Source: Bacillota bacterium
Lineage (GTDB): Bacteria > Bacillota > Clostridia > Acetivibrionales > DSM-1351
DNA: 16,981 nucleotides
Reading direction: 5' to 3'
NCBI GenBank assembly: GCA_023431385.1
Contig: JAEYWA010000084.1
Location: 1-16,981 of the forward strand
This document shows, in pieces, positions 8,219 through 15,967 of the stretch. The position numbers were made by a program, and so were the translations under genes. Every line of letters starts with the position of its first letter. Within the stretch, counting starts at the first letter, position 1. Under the pieces are notes generated by a model, which ran no database searches, had not been told where the DNA came from, and was given only the letters and a program-made list of their open reading frames with translations.

Positions 8219-8560
8219 ATGCATTTGAATTACATTTTACTGTCCTTTATGAATTCTGCTTTAACTATTTCCGGTCAGATATTATGGAAGCTTGGGCTCA
8301 TGAAACCCTCAGGCTATAGTTTTAAGCTCTTTTATAATCCGCTGATACTATCAGGTGTTGTGGTTTATGGCATGTCAACTGTCCTATGGCTTTTTATACT
8401 TTCAAAGGTACCCTTTTCAGTTGCATACCCACTGAACAGTTTTGCTTATGTATTGAGTGTATTTGTTGGCTTTTTTATCTTTAAGGAGTCGCTTTCAATG
8501 CAAAAGCTTATAGGTATTCTTCTTATTATTGGAGGAGTAGTTTTTATTGCAAAAGCATAA
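8219..8560 (+). CDS. Small four-helix DMT-superfamily membrane protein (EamA/ArnE-like)
   Basis: A 113-residue protein with four predicted membrane helices and short loops, the size of half an EamA transporter. The first helix carries ISGQILWKLGL, as in EamA/ArnE-F proteins, and the third block PFSVAYPLNSFAYVLSVFVG is typical of these small transporters. It lacks the membrane-embedded Glu of helix 1 that SMR drug exporters such as EmrE need, so multidrug efflux is unlikely; lipid-linked sugar flipping (ArnE/F-like) or small-molecule transport is more plausible. It probably works as a dimer. An AGGA-type site precedes the ATG. The 141-bp gap before it contains only weak inverted repeats and no clear terminator, so it may be co-transcribed with the two-component genes. 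Confidence 0.75.
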   Translation: MHLNYILLSFMNSALTISGQILWKLGLMKPSGYSFKLFYNPLILSGVVVYGMSTVLWLFILSKVPFSVAYPLNSFAYVLSVFVGFFIFKESLSMQKLIGILLIIGGVVFIAKA

Positions 8561-8562
8561 GC

Positions 8563-8576
8563 TTTCAAGCTTGAAA
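8563..8576. repeat. 14-bp perfect palindrome after the small transporter gene
   Basis: TTTCAAGCTTGAAA begins 2 bp after the stop codon. It has no T-run, so it is not a clear terminator, and it overlaps the possible -35 of the leuS leader promoter. Confidence 0.45.
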
Positions 8577-8599
8577 AATGTTTTAAGATGTGGTACTCT
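8571..8599 (+). promoter_or_regulatory. Possible promoter of the T-box/leuS transcript
   Basis: TTGAAA at 8571-8576, 17-bp spacer, TACTCT at 8594-8599. The -10 is a weak match; position fits a transcript starting before T-box stem I. Confidence 0.3.
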
Positions 8600-8644
8600 G
8601 TAGTATGTTGGTGCTAATACTCGCATCAGCACACGTTTAATATT

Positions 8645-8885
8645 AACAGGTTATGAAGCGGAATAGTAAAGGTTTTTGTACCTAGGGAATGTATTCCCGA
8701 CAGAGAGCTGTACGTTAGGTGGAAGTACAGCAGGTGACATACTTTGAACTCGCCGTGGAGCTGCTGCTAAAAACAGCCGTCTTCCTACGTTACAGGATAT
8801 CAAGTGAGCTTTAAACACCTTTGAAGCTAACAAGAGTGGTACCGCGGATTAGCCCGTCTCTTTTATTAGAGGCGGGTTTTATAAA
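8645..8885 (+). promoter_or_regulatory. Leucine T-box riboswitch leader
   Basis: The conserved T-box AAGAGTGGTACCGCGG is at 8832-8847. It is followed by a terminator stem 8853-8860/8869-8876 (eight pairs, one G-U) and a T-run from 8877. Upstream, the stem I landmarks are visible: AGTA near 8667, the AGAGAG bulge at 8702-8707, the distal loop GGTGGAA at 8718-8724, and the specifier region TTTGAACTCGCC in which CTC (8749-8751) is a leucine codon. In this family, uncharged tRNA pairs with the specifier and, through its CCA end, with the T-box bulge (the TGGT segment here), favouring the antiterminator and raising expression when charged tRNA-Leu is scarce. The downstream gene is leucyl-tRNA synthetase, which confirms the assignment. 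Exact 5' boundary is approximate. Confidence 0.9.
8853..8882 (+). terminator. T-box regulated intrinsic terminator
   Basis: CCCGTCTC (8853-8860) pairs with GAGGCGGG (8869-8876) around an 8-nt loop, followed by TTTTAT. It competes with the antiterminator of the T-box. Confidence 0.85.
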
Positions 8886-8944
8886 TTTTATTACAAATAA
8901 ACACTATTAAATTAAGCTACAATTTTTTTAAAGGAGTTGATTAA

Positions 8945-11389
8945 ATGCCATACTCAGCAGATATAGATAGAAAGTGGCAGAAGAAGTGGGCGTATACGGA
9001 TATTTACAAGTTTAATCCTGAAAACATTGACAAGAAGCTTTACTGCCTTGAGATGTTTTCATACCCCTCGGGTGCCAATTTGCATGTCGGACATTGGTAT
9101 AACTATGGTCTGACTGATTCCTGGGCCAGGATGAAGAGAATGCAGGGTTATGAAGTATTCCATCCAATGGGCTTTGATGCTTTCGGCCTTCCCGCTGAAA
9201 ACTATGCTATCAAGACTGGTATTCATCCACAGGATTCTACACTTAAGAATATTGAAACCATGGAAGGCCAGCTCAAGGAAATGGGCGCTACCTTTGACTG
9301 GAATTATGAAATAAAGACCTGTATGCCTGACTATTACAAGTGGACTCAATGGCTGTTCCTGCAGCTTTACAAATCCGGTCTGGCTTACAGAAAAAATGCG
9401 CCCGTTAACTGGTGCCCAAAATGTAACACCGTTCTGGCAAATGAACAGGTTGTTGATGGCGCCTGCGAAAGATGCGATACCGAAGTAACCAAACGCGACC
9501 TGACACAGTGGTTCTTTAAGATCACAGCTTATGCCCAGGAGCTTTTAGACAAGCTTGACACAATTGACTGGCCGGAGAAAACTAAAAAGATTCAGACCAA
9601 CTGGATTGGACGTTCAGAGGGGGCCGAAATTTCCTTCAAGGTGGCTGGCAAGGATATAGAGTTCAATGTATTTACCACAAGAGCAGATACTCTCTACGGA
9701 GTAACCTATGTTGTGCTGGCACCGGAAAATCCCATAGTTGAAAAGATCACTACCGCTGACAACAGAGCATCAGTAGAAAACTATATCAAGGAAACAAAGA
9801 AGCAGACTGAAATCGAGAGACTTTCAACTGTTAAGGAAAAGACAGGTGTGTTTACAGGCACCTATGCTGTTCATCCCATAACAGGTGAACAGGTGCCAAT
9901 ATGGATTGCCGATTATGTACTTGCAAGCTACGGTACAGGGTGTGTTATGGCAGTGCCTTCACATGATGAACGTGACTTCGAATTTGCTAAAAAGTATAGC
10001 CTCCCGATAAAAAGAGTTATTAAGAGTGCTGACGGAGCTGCAGATGATCTTCCATATTGTGAATACGGTGTTCTGGTTAACAGTGCCGAATTTGACGGCA
10101 TGTCCTCGGCAGATGGAAAGCTTGGAATTGTTAAAAAGCTGGAATCTGATAATAAAGGCAGCCTGAAAATTAATTACAGATTAAGAGACTGGCTGGTTTC
10201 CAGGCAGAGATACTGGGGTTCACCAATCCCTGTAGTTTATTGTGATCACTGTGGAGAGGTTGCAGTACCTGAAAAGGACCTCCCGGTATTACTCCCTTAC
10301 AATGTTGAGTTTGCCCCTGACGGAGAATCTCCTCTTAAGAAGAGTGAAGAGTTTATGAATACCACCTGTCCCAAGTGCGGAGGTCCTGCAAAAAGAGACC
10401 CCGACACACTGGACACCTTCGTTTGCTCCTCCTTCTACTATTTAAGATATGCAGACAATAAGAACGAGGAAACGGCCTTTGATACTGAATGGATAAACAA
10501 ACTCCTTCCAGTTGACAAATATGTTGGCGGTGCAGAGCATGCAGCAATGCACTTGCTTTATGCAAGATTTATAACAAAAGCCCTTCGTGATCTGGGTTAT
10601 TTGAACTTTGATGAGCCATTCCTTTCACTTGTTCATCAGGGAACAATCCTCGGTCCTGACGGAAATAGAATGAGTAAGTCAAAGGGCAATACCATTTCAC
10701 CTGACGACTACGTTAGAAAGTATGGTTCGGATATATTCAGGATGTACCTTGGCTTCGGCTTTAACTATGTTGATGGAGGCCCCTGGAGTGATGATGGTAT
10801 AAAAGCAATATCGCGCTTTACTGCCAGAATTGAGCGTCTTATTGAGAGTCTGGCAGAACAAAAGTCCAATCAAGCTCGCGCAGATCTTGACAAGGATGAT
10901 AAGGAACTGAACTTTGTACGTCACAATGCAATAAAGGGCGCAACACAGGATACTGAACGCTTCCAATTCAATACTGCAATTTCACGCTGTATGGAGCTGG
11001 TAAATGCTCTGTATAAATATGATGCTGAGGTTAAAACTAAAAATATTAAGCTGTTTGAAGAAACAATCACTGATTTGATAAAGCTTGTTTCACCCTTTGC
11101 TCCTCACTTTGCAGAGGAAATGTGGGAACAGCTTGGTTATGAATATTCAATCTTCAACCAGAAATGGCCTGAGTTTGATGAAAAGGCACTTGTAAAAGAC
11201 ACCATAGAAGTGGCTGTTCAGATAAACGGTACTGTTAGGGGCAAGATAGAAATCTCCGCCAATGCCGATAACAGTGAAGCCGAAGCAGTAGCCCTTGCTG
11301 ATGAAAAAATCAAGCAGTTCCTTGAGGGCAAACAGGTTATGAAGGTAATTGTCGTTAAAGGAAGACTGGTTAACATTGTCGCAAAATAA
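8945..11389 (+). CDS. leuS: Leucyl-tRNA synthetase
   Basis: Charges tRNA-Leu with leucine in the cytoplasm. At 814 residues it is full length for bacterial LeuRS. Seen in order: class I signature HVGH at 47-50 within PSGANLHVGHW, the zinc-type CPKC...CERC knuckle around 155-175, the CP1 editing domain (TTRADTLYG and VMAVPSHDERD), RDWLVSRQRYWGSPIP, a second Cys cluster CPKCGGP, and the KMSKS loop as MSKSK at 576-580. The C-terminal anticodon-binding and tail domains follow. The start ATG has AAGGAG 8 bp upstream. Expression is controlled by the leucine T-box in the preceding leader. Nothing unusual. Confidence 0.98.
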   Translation: MPYSADIDRKWQKKWAYTDIYKFNPENIDKKLYCLEMFSYPSGANLHVGHWYNYGLTDSWARMKRMQGYEVFHPMGFDAFGLPAENYAIKTGIHPQDSTLKNIETMEGQLKEMGATFDWNYEIKTCMPDYYKWTQWLFLQLYKSGLAYRKNAPVNWCPKCNTVLANEQVVDGACERCDTEVTKRDLTQWFFKITAYAQELLDKLDTIDWPEKTKKIQTNWIGRSEGAEISFKVAGKDIEFNVFTTRADTLYGVTYVVLAPENPIVEKITTADNRASVENYIKETKKQTEIERLSTVKEKTGVFTGTYAVHPITGEQVPIWIADYVLASYGTGCVMAVPSHDERDFEFAKKYSLPIKRVIKSADGAADDLPYCEYGVLVNSAEFDGMSSADGKLGIVKKLESDNKGSLKINYRLRDWLVSRQRYWGSPIPVVYCDHCGEVAVPEKDLPVLLPYNVEFAPDGESPLKKSEEFMNTTCPKCGGPAKRDPDTLDTFVCSSFYYLRYADNKNEETAFDTEWINKLLPVDKYVGGAEHAAMHLLYARFITKALRDLGYLNFDEPFLSLVHQGTILGPDGNRMSKSKGNTISPDDYVRKYGSDIFRMYLGFGFNYVDGGPWSDDGIKAISRFTARIERLIESLAEQKSNQARADLDKDDKELNFVRHNAIKGATQDTERFQFNTAISRCMELVNALYKYDAEVKTKNIKLFEETITDLIKLVSPFAPHFAEEMWEQLGYEYSIFNQKWPEFDEKALVKDTIEVAVQINGTVRGKIEISANADNSEAEAVALADEKIKQFLEGKQVMKVIVVKGRLVNIVAK

Positions 11390-11458
11390 CAGCTGTAAAG
11401 CTTTTAAAAGAAAATAACAGAAAAGCAGTAAAAACAGTTCAACATTAAAGCACGATAG

Positions 11459-11492
11459 AGGAGCTAGGGGGATTAACCTTTAGCTCCTTTAA
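11459..11492 (+). terminator. Intrinsic terminator of leuS
   Basis: AGGAGCTA (11459-11466) pairs with TAGCTCCT (11481-11488); four inner pairs (two G-U) extend the stem. A short T/A-rich tail follows. Located 70 bp after leuS. The rest of the 243-bp gap holds only the LysR promoter region. Confidence 0.7.
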
Positions 11493-11563
11493 ATTCCTAA
11501 AATATTTCGGAAAGGTATGGGAGAAGTCGTATAATGAAATATCTGTGTTGTTGTATATCCTCT

Positions 11564-11591
11564 TTCAAAAGCTATTTATTAATGATATAAT
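11564..11591 (+). promoter_or_regulatory. Predicted promoter of the LysR-type regulator gene
   Basis: TTCAAA at 11564-11569, 16-bp spacer and a perfect TATAAT at 11586-11591, about 40 bp before the start codon. Confidence 0.55.
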
Positions 11592-11632
11592 TTATTATTA
11601 TAATACATATATACTATATAAGGAGCACTTAT

Positions 11633-12514
11633 ATGGATATTAATCTGGAGTTATATAAAGTTTTTTATCATGTGGTTCAAACCGGAAGTATTTCAAAAGC
11701 GTCTCAGGAGCTTTTTATTTCACAGCCTGCGGTTAGTCAGTCTGTCAAGCAGCTTGAAGCAAAGCTTGGCGGGAAGCTGTTTTACAGAACTCCCAAAGGG
11801 ATAACTCTTACTCCTGAAGGGCAGGTTTTATATAAGTATATTGAGCAGGGCTACAACATGATAATGCTTGCCGAATCCAAATTTTCCGAAACAATTAATT
11901 TGGAAGCAGGAGTTATAAGAATAGGTGCCAGCGATATGACTCTTAAGTACTTCCTCCTGCCCCATCTTGAAGAGTTTCATAAGCAACACCCTAAAGTGCG
12001 TATTAAGGTAACAAATGGTACAACCCCCGAAACCATAGATTCCTTGAAAAGAGGCTTGATTGATTTTGGTGTAGCAAGCCTTCCATTTACAACAGACAGT
12101 TCTCTTGAAATAATGGAAGCTATGGAGATTCAGGATTGTTTTGTATCAAATTACAGGTTTGGCGCATTGAGCGAAAAAGGGATATCAGTTAAAGAGCTTA
12201 CCGACTATCCTATTATTATGTTGGAGAAAAACACCAGTACCAGAAAATATATTGATAGCTATTTGTCTTCTCACTCCGTTTCAATAATACCTGAAATAGA
12301 GCTGGCCACAAGTGACCTTCTGGTACAATTTGCAAGACGTGGGTTAGGCATTTCCTGTGTTGTAAGAAACTTTGCCGAAGAAGATATTAAAAATGGAACT
12401 CTGTTTGAGCTTGAGCTTATAGAAAAAATTCCTTCAAGGCAAATTGGAATAATAAAACTTAAAAATGTTCCACTAACTGCATCAGCTAAACGGTTTATGG
12501 AATTGCTACAATAG
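11633..12514 (+). CDS. LysR-family transcriptional regulator
   Basis: A 293-residue LysR-type regulator of full family length. The N-terminal winged HTH is classical: FYHVVQTGSISKASQELFISQPAVSQSVKQLE (about residues 11-42), then a linker helix and a substrate-binding domain that starts near residue 90 (VIRIGASDMTLKYFLLPHLEEF). It acts as a cytoplasmic tetramer responding to a small-molecule coinducer, which cannot be named from sequence. The ATG is preceded by AAGGAG at 7 bp. No gene is transcribed divergently from it. The next gene in the same direction is a broken PRPP synthetase paralogue, with a T-N11-A palindrome in between that could be its operator (inference). Confidence 0.93.
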   Translation: MDINLELYKVFYHVVQTGSISKASQELFISQPAVSQSVKQLEAKLGGKLFYRTPKGITLTPEGQVLYKYIEQGYNMIMLAESKFSETINLEAGVIRIGASDMTLKYFLLPHLEEFHKQHPKVRIKVTNGTTPETIDSLKRGLIDFGVASLPFTTDSSLEIMEAMEIQDCFVSNYRFGALSEKGISVKELTDYPIIMLEKNTSTRKYIDSYLSSHSVSIIPEIELATSDLLVQFARRGLGISCVVRNFAEEDIKNGTLFELELIEKIPSRQIGIIKLKNVPLTASAKRFMELLQ

Positions 12515-12550
12515 TATAAAATCCATCGTGTACTAACATTCTGTTCATAA

Positions 12551-12565
12551 ATAACCTCTGGTTAT
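12551..12565. promoter_or_regulatory. Possible LysR-type operator (T-N11-A palindrome)
   Basis: ATAACC-TCT-GGTTAT is a perfect inverted repeat and contains the T-N11-A pattern of LysR boxes. It lies 37 bp after the LysR gene and about 85 bp before the PRPP synthetase paralogue. No T-run follows, so it is not an intrinsic terminator. Confidence 0.4.
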
Positions 12566-12652
12566 GAAATACATAATCAATTTGTATTACCGTAAACTCC
12601 TGACAAATATTAAAATCAGAATTGTAACATAATAATTATCAGGAGGTTTATG

Positions 12653-13623
12653 ATGGATAATTTTAAAATATTCAGTGGCAGTTCAGGCAAGGATTTTGCA
12701 GATAAAATATGTCGTTACTTAGGGATTTCTGTTGCTAAGTCAACAGTTTTGTCTTTTTCAGACGGTAACACCTTTGTACGGGTTGAAGAGCCTGTACGAG
12801 GCAAGGATGTCTACCTTGTCCAATCAATAGGCCTCAATCCAAACTCTGAATTTGTTGAAATACTTTTTTGGATGGATGCTTTTAAAAGAGCTAGTGCAAA
12901 TTCGGTTACTGCTATTATCCCATACTTTGGATATGCAAAAGGGGATAAAAAAGACGAGCCTCGCGTATCAATCCGTGCCAGGGTCTGTGCCGAATGTATT
13001 GAACTTGCCGGAGCAGATAGAATAGTAACAATGGATTTGCACAGTCCCCAAGTACAGGGCTTTTTTAAGAAACCGGTGGACAATCTTACAGGAATGCCTC
13101 TGCATTGCGAGTATATCAAGTCACTTAACCTGGACAATTATGTGATAGTATCGCCCGACGCTGGGTTTGCGAAGCAGGCAAGAGCATACTCAAAATATCT
13201 GAACGTACCCACTGTTATTGGTGATAAACCCGCACTGATCATAGTGAGAATGCAGAAGTTCTCGAATTAATCGGTGACGTTCAGGGTAAGGATGCTGTCA
13301 TTGTGGATGACTTTGTTATCAGCGGCGGAACACTTATTGCTCTTGCTAATATGCTTAAAGCCCATGGAGCAAAGAGGATATTTTCCTGTGTATCCCATAC
13401 TCTTCTTAATCCTGAAGGTGTTGAAAGATTAAATCAGAGCTGTGTTGAAAGGCTTCTTACAACTGACACAGTCTATTGTCCTCTTATTGCTGGTAATAAA
13501 AAAATTCATGTGCTTTCATCTGCACCTCTTTTTGCAGAAAGTATTATAAGAATTCAAATAAGACAGTCCATAAGCTCCTTATTTAATACTGTTCCTGAAA
13601 AGGTCCTTGATGAATTGTTCTAA
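12653..13623 (+). pseudogene. Ribose-phosphate pyrophosphokinase (PRPP synthetase) paralogue, frameshifted
   Basis: PRPP synthetases make PRPP from ribose-5-phosphate and ATP. Two overlapping frames together give a normal ~323-residue family member. Frame 1 (to codon CCC at 13229-13231) carries FSGSSGKDFA, VRGKDVYLVQ, IPYFGYAKGD, TMDLHSPQVQGFF (His130) and SPDAGFAKQAR. The other frame resumes at CGC (13231) with RTDHSENAEV, then the PRPP-binding VDDFVISGGT and the C-terminus. One base is missing near the AAACCC run, right at the flexible-loop segment DKPRTDHSE that holds catalytic residues. Without correction, frame 1 stops at 13270 (206 residues) and lacks the PRPP loop. The sequence is also divergent from housekeeping Prs (RVSIRA and SPDAGFAKQAR replace usual blocks), so this is a paralogue. 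Start: second of two ATGs, with AGGAGG 6 bp upstream. A sequencing error is possible. Confidence 0.8.
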
Positions 13624-13685
13624 TTATACCATCATCCATAAGTGCAAATGGTACATGCTAATCAGCTCGCTATTATTATCCAAAA

Positions 13686-13714
13686 TTCACTTTTCCCTCA
13701 TTTTATGGTAATAT
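13686..13714 (+). promoter_or_regulatory. Predicted promoter of agrB
   Basis: TTCACT at 13686-13691, 17-bp spacer, TAATAT at 13709-13714, about 43 bp before the AgrB start. Confidence 0.5.
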
Positions 13715-13756
13715 TTGTGTGTATGTGTGAGAATCTGAGTGATAGTGGGGGTATTT

Positions 13757-14323
13757 ATGGAAATTACCTTTTATAGAAAGCTTGCCAATAAAGTAGCTGA
13801 CGCAGTTATAAAAAACGGTGAGTATTCGGAAGCTGATGCCAAAAGAATAAATTATGGCCTGATATGTATCTTTTCGGATTTGTATAAGTTTCTTCTGATG
13901 CTTATAGTTTTCTCACTTTTTTCATTATTGAAAGAATACCTTTTGGCTTTTATTGCAATTCTTTTTCTAAGGCCTGTCATAGGGGGATATCATGCAAAGA
14001 GTGAACCCGTTTGCATTATAGTGTCCTTCCTTACAATGATACTAAGTATTGTGGTGGGTAGAATGAACCTATTACCGGACTTTATTGAAATAATATTAAT
14101 CGTACTGCTGCCCTTAATAGGCGTTGCTATAGCACCCGTAAGGACAAGAACGGTAGAAGAAAAAAAAAGGAACTATAAAATTCTTACGTTTATTCTGACA
14201 TCTCTAACGTTATTTCTCGACTTTTTTTTCATACCTGCACAAATCGTTGAATTGTCGGTAGTTAGTACATATTTACTTACTCTATATCAATTTTTTAACA
14301 ATAAAATAATTACTGGTACATAA
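13757..14323 (+). CDS. agrB: AgrB-family membrane peptidase (accessory gene regulator B)
   Basis: A 188-residue membrane protein that, in the family, cuts the C-terminal tail off the AgrD pro-peptide and joins the ring of the autoinducing peptide. The core motif RPVIGGYHAKSEPVC contains the catalytic pair His79 and Cys86, seven residues apart as in staphylococcal AgrB. Four to six hydrophobic segments follow and surround it. The ATG at 13757 is preferred: TGGGGGT lies just upstream, and the GTG six codons earlier has no good site. The agrD-like gene begins 100 bp downstream and the sensor kinase after that, giving the order B-D-C. The enzyme itself looks intact, in contrast to its presumed peptide substrate. 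Confidence 0.9.
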   Translation: MEITFYRKLANKVADAVIKNGEYSEADAKRINYGLICIFSDLYKFLLMLIVFSLFSLLKEYLLAFIAILFLRPVIGGYHAKSEPVCIIVSFLTMILSIVVGRMNLLPDFIEIILIVLLPLIGVAIAPVRTRTVEEKKRNYKILTFILTSLTLFLDFFFIPAQIVELSVVSTYLLTLYQFFNNKIITGT

Positions 14324-14350
14324 GTAATTTTATTATAAATTAATTTTTTA

Positions 14351-14379
14351 TTGACTTTTTTGTAAAATTGAGGGATTAT
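14351..14379 (+). promoter_or_regulatory. Possible separate promoter of the agrD-like gene
   Basis: TTGACT at 14351-14356, 17-bp spacer, GATTAT at 14374-14379 (4 of 6 matches). It would allow the peptide gene to be expressed beyond the level of agrB. Confidence 0.4.
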
Positions 14380-14423
14380 TTAATTAGAAGTATATCGAAA
14401 TTTACAAGAAAGGAGTGATTCTA

Positions 14424-14528
14424 TTGAAGAAAAAATTACTTAAGTCAATCGGGTTGTGTTCCTTACTAGTTACGGGGTTAGTTGCAGGTGCAGCTAAAAT
14501 TTGGTACTATTATGAGCCTAAGGAATAG
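14424..14528 (+). CDS. agrD: AgrD-like cyclic autoinducer pro-peptide, atypical
   Basis: A 34-residue ORF starting at TTG with AAGGAG 8 bp upstream. Layout matches AgrD: basic, amphipathic N-terminus (MKKKLLKSIGLCSLL), a Gly/Ala-rich stretch (VTGLVAGAAK), an aromatic core WYYY and the recognition motif EPKE. Position between agrB and agrC supports the identity. Oddities: the ring-forming Cys (or Ser) expected about five residues before the YEPK junction is absent, with Lys25 there and Ala24 before it; the only Cys (12) is in the leader. The acidic tail ends right after EPKE, whereas the family usually continues with Pro and several more residues. Either the peptide is processed without a thiolactone, or it is a decayed AgrD. 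Too short for standard gene callers. Confidence 0.75.
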   Translation: MKKKLLKSIGLCSLLVTGLVAGAAKIWYYYEPKE

Positions 14529-14562
14529 CAACAAATACTGCTAAAACCTTACATAGTACTAA

Positions 14563-14601
14563 AAAAACCCACAAATACTTATATGGTATTTATGGGTTTT
14601 T
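14563..14601 (+). terminator. Intrinsic terminator after agrD
   Basis: AAAAACCCA (14563-14571) and AAATAC (14573-14578) pair with GTATTT (14586-14591) and TGGGTTTTT (14593-14601), with one C/A mismatch and a 7-nt loop; the 3' arm ends in a T5 run. It separates agrD from agrC, so agrC expression depends on read-through or a promoter I could not identify. Confidence 0.8.
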
Positions 14602-14625
14602 ACTACTGTCATGGAAGGGGTGTCC

Positions 14626-15963
14626 ATGTTGTTTGCCGCTAGTGAACTATTATTTACAATTTTAGAAGGTTTTATTTTCATTTATGCTTTTGCTTTGTTA
14701 TCTGGCTATAAAGAATATCATAAAAAAAATATAATTAGACTTCTATTATCTGTTCTTGTATACACTACGTATACATATTGGATCTCCTATTTTATGCCCT
14801 TAGGCTTTCATACAATACTAATTTCTTTGCTAACAGTTATTTTGCTTAACTTTACATTTAATTCAGCTATATTCAAAACTATAATTAAAACTTTTATAAT
14901 TTTTATAGCAATTTCAATTATTGAAACACTTATATCAATATGCGGATTAGTAATAACTAATATACCTATCAATGAACTATTACAAAATGATTATTATATT
15001 CTTATTTGCAGTATCATTGCTAAAGTAATTGAACTGATGTGTATACTCATTATGCGTAAATATTCCTATAATGTATCCTGGCTTAATGATAATACTCCTG
15101 TTAGGTCAAGATATAAGTCTGTATTGGTTTTAATATCAACTGCAATTGCATTTATGATTGCTACAAATGTTTATTTAACAAGTTCACTTGAAAAGGCATT
15201 TATTTTTAATATATTTACTTTCTTTATATATTTAATTCTGATATTTGCTATAGTTTCAGCCTTTCGCGAAGGCTCCAAACTGGAGCTGCTTCAATACGCC
15301 AACGAGATGCAAAAAGAAAACATTCAGCAGCTGATTGATTTTAATGAAATGGTTGCAAAGGAGCGCCATGAATATAAGAATCATCTGAATACTATTTTTG
15401 GTTTATGTACCTTAGACAAACCTGACACAAACGAGAGAATAAAGCATTATATAAACAATTATGCAAATAATTCTTCCACCAAAAACATATCTATTGATTC
15501 TGGTAACGACTTGGTGGACGCAGTAATAAATGTCAAGTATAACAACGGCCTGAGAAAGGGTATCGAGTTAAAAGCAGATTTTGAAGCACCTTTGCCCTCG
15601 GCAGATATTCAGGAGGATGTTGCTGTAACCATTTTATCAAACATTATTGAAAATGCCTTTGAAGCAATGAACAACATTATTAAAGATAATAAGTTTGTTT
15701 TTCTCAGGACCTATGTTCAGAATGATCTTTATTTTATATCGATATCAAATAATGGTCCTATGATATCTGAGGTGGATAAAATCAAAATATTTAATGCAGG
15801 ATATTCTACAAAGGATAATCCTTCCAAAGCCCGGGGCTTTGGCCTTAGTATCGTTCAAAATGAAATAAATCGATGCAATGGCAGTATAGAAATTAATAGT
15901 ACACCTGAATTGACGGAGTTCCTTGTATCGTTTGATTTAAAGCAGGTACAGGCCGCGGTTTAG
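14626..15963 (+). CDS. agrC: AgrC-like sensor histidine kinase (GHKL/HATPase_c_5)
   Basis: A ~445-residue membrane sensor kinase of the AgrC/ComD (HPK10) type. Six to seven hydrophobic helices fill the first ~200 residues and would bind the peptide signal. A linker leads to the phosphoacceptor motif ERHEYKNHLN (His248), followed by the ATPase domain with N-box NIIENAFEAMNN and a G-box GFGLSIV near the end. The ATG at 14626 is chosen because AAGGGG lies 5-6 bp upstream; the ATG five codons earlier overlaps this site. It follows agrB-agrD, separated by a terminator. No LytTR-type response regulator (agrA) follows; five bases after the stop, mobile-element debris begins, so the partner was either lost or lies elsewhere. 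Confidence 0.9.
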   Translation: MLFAASELLFTILEGFIFIYAFALLSGYKEYHKKNIIRLLLSVLVYTTYTYWISYFMPLGFHTILISLLTVILLNFTFNSAIFKTIIKTFIIFIAISIIETLISICGLVITNIPINELLQNDYYILICSIIAKVIELMCILIMRKYSYNVSWLNDNTPVRSRYKSVLVLISTAIAFMIATNVYLTSSLEKAFIFNIFTFFIYLILIFAIVSAFREGSKLELLQYANEMQKENIQQLIDFNEMVAKERHEYKNHLNTIFGLCTLDKPDTNERIKHYINNYANNSSTKNISIDSGNDLVDAVINVKYNNGLRKGIELKADFEAPLPSADIQEDVAVTILSNIIENAFEAMNNIIKDNKFVFLRTYVQNDLYFISISNNGPMISEVDKIKIFNAGYSTKDNPSKARGFGLSIVQNEINRCNGSIEINSTPELTEFLVSFDLKQVQAAV

Positions 15964-15967
15964 GGTT

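Noticed and set aside
8219..8560. SMR multidrug exporter
   Set aside because: The essential helix-1 Glu of EmrE-type proteins is missing; EamA/ArnE-like assignment fits better.
13220..13270. Programmed -1 frameshifting as the explanation for the split PRPP synthetase gene
   Set aside because: The zero-frame codons AAA CCC do not form a canonical X XXY YYZ heptamer, re-pairing after the shift would be poor, and I saw no clear stimulatory hairpin or upstream Shine-Dalgarno. A simple deletion or read error is more likely.
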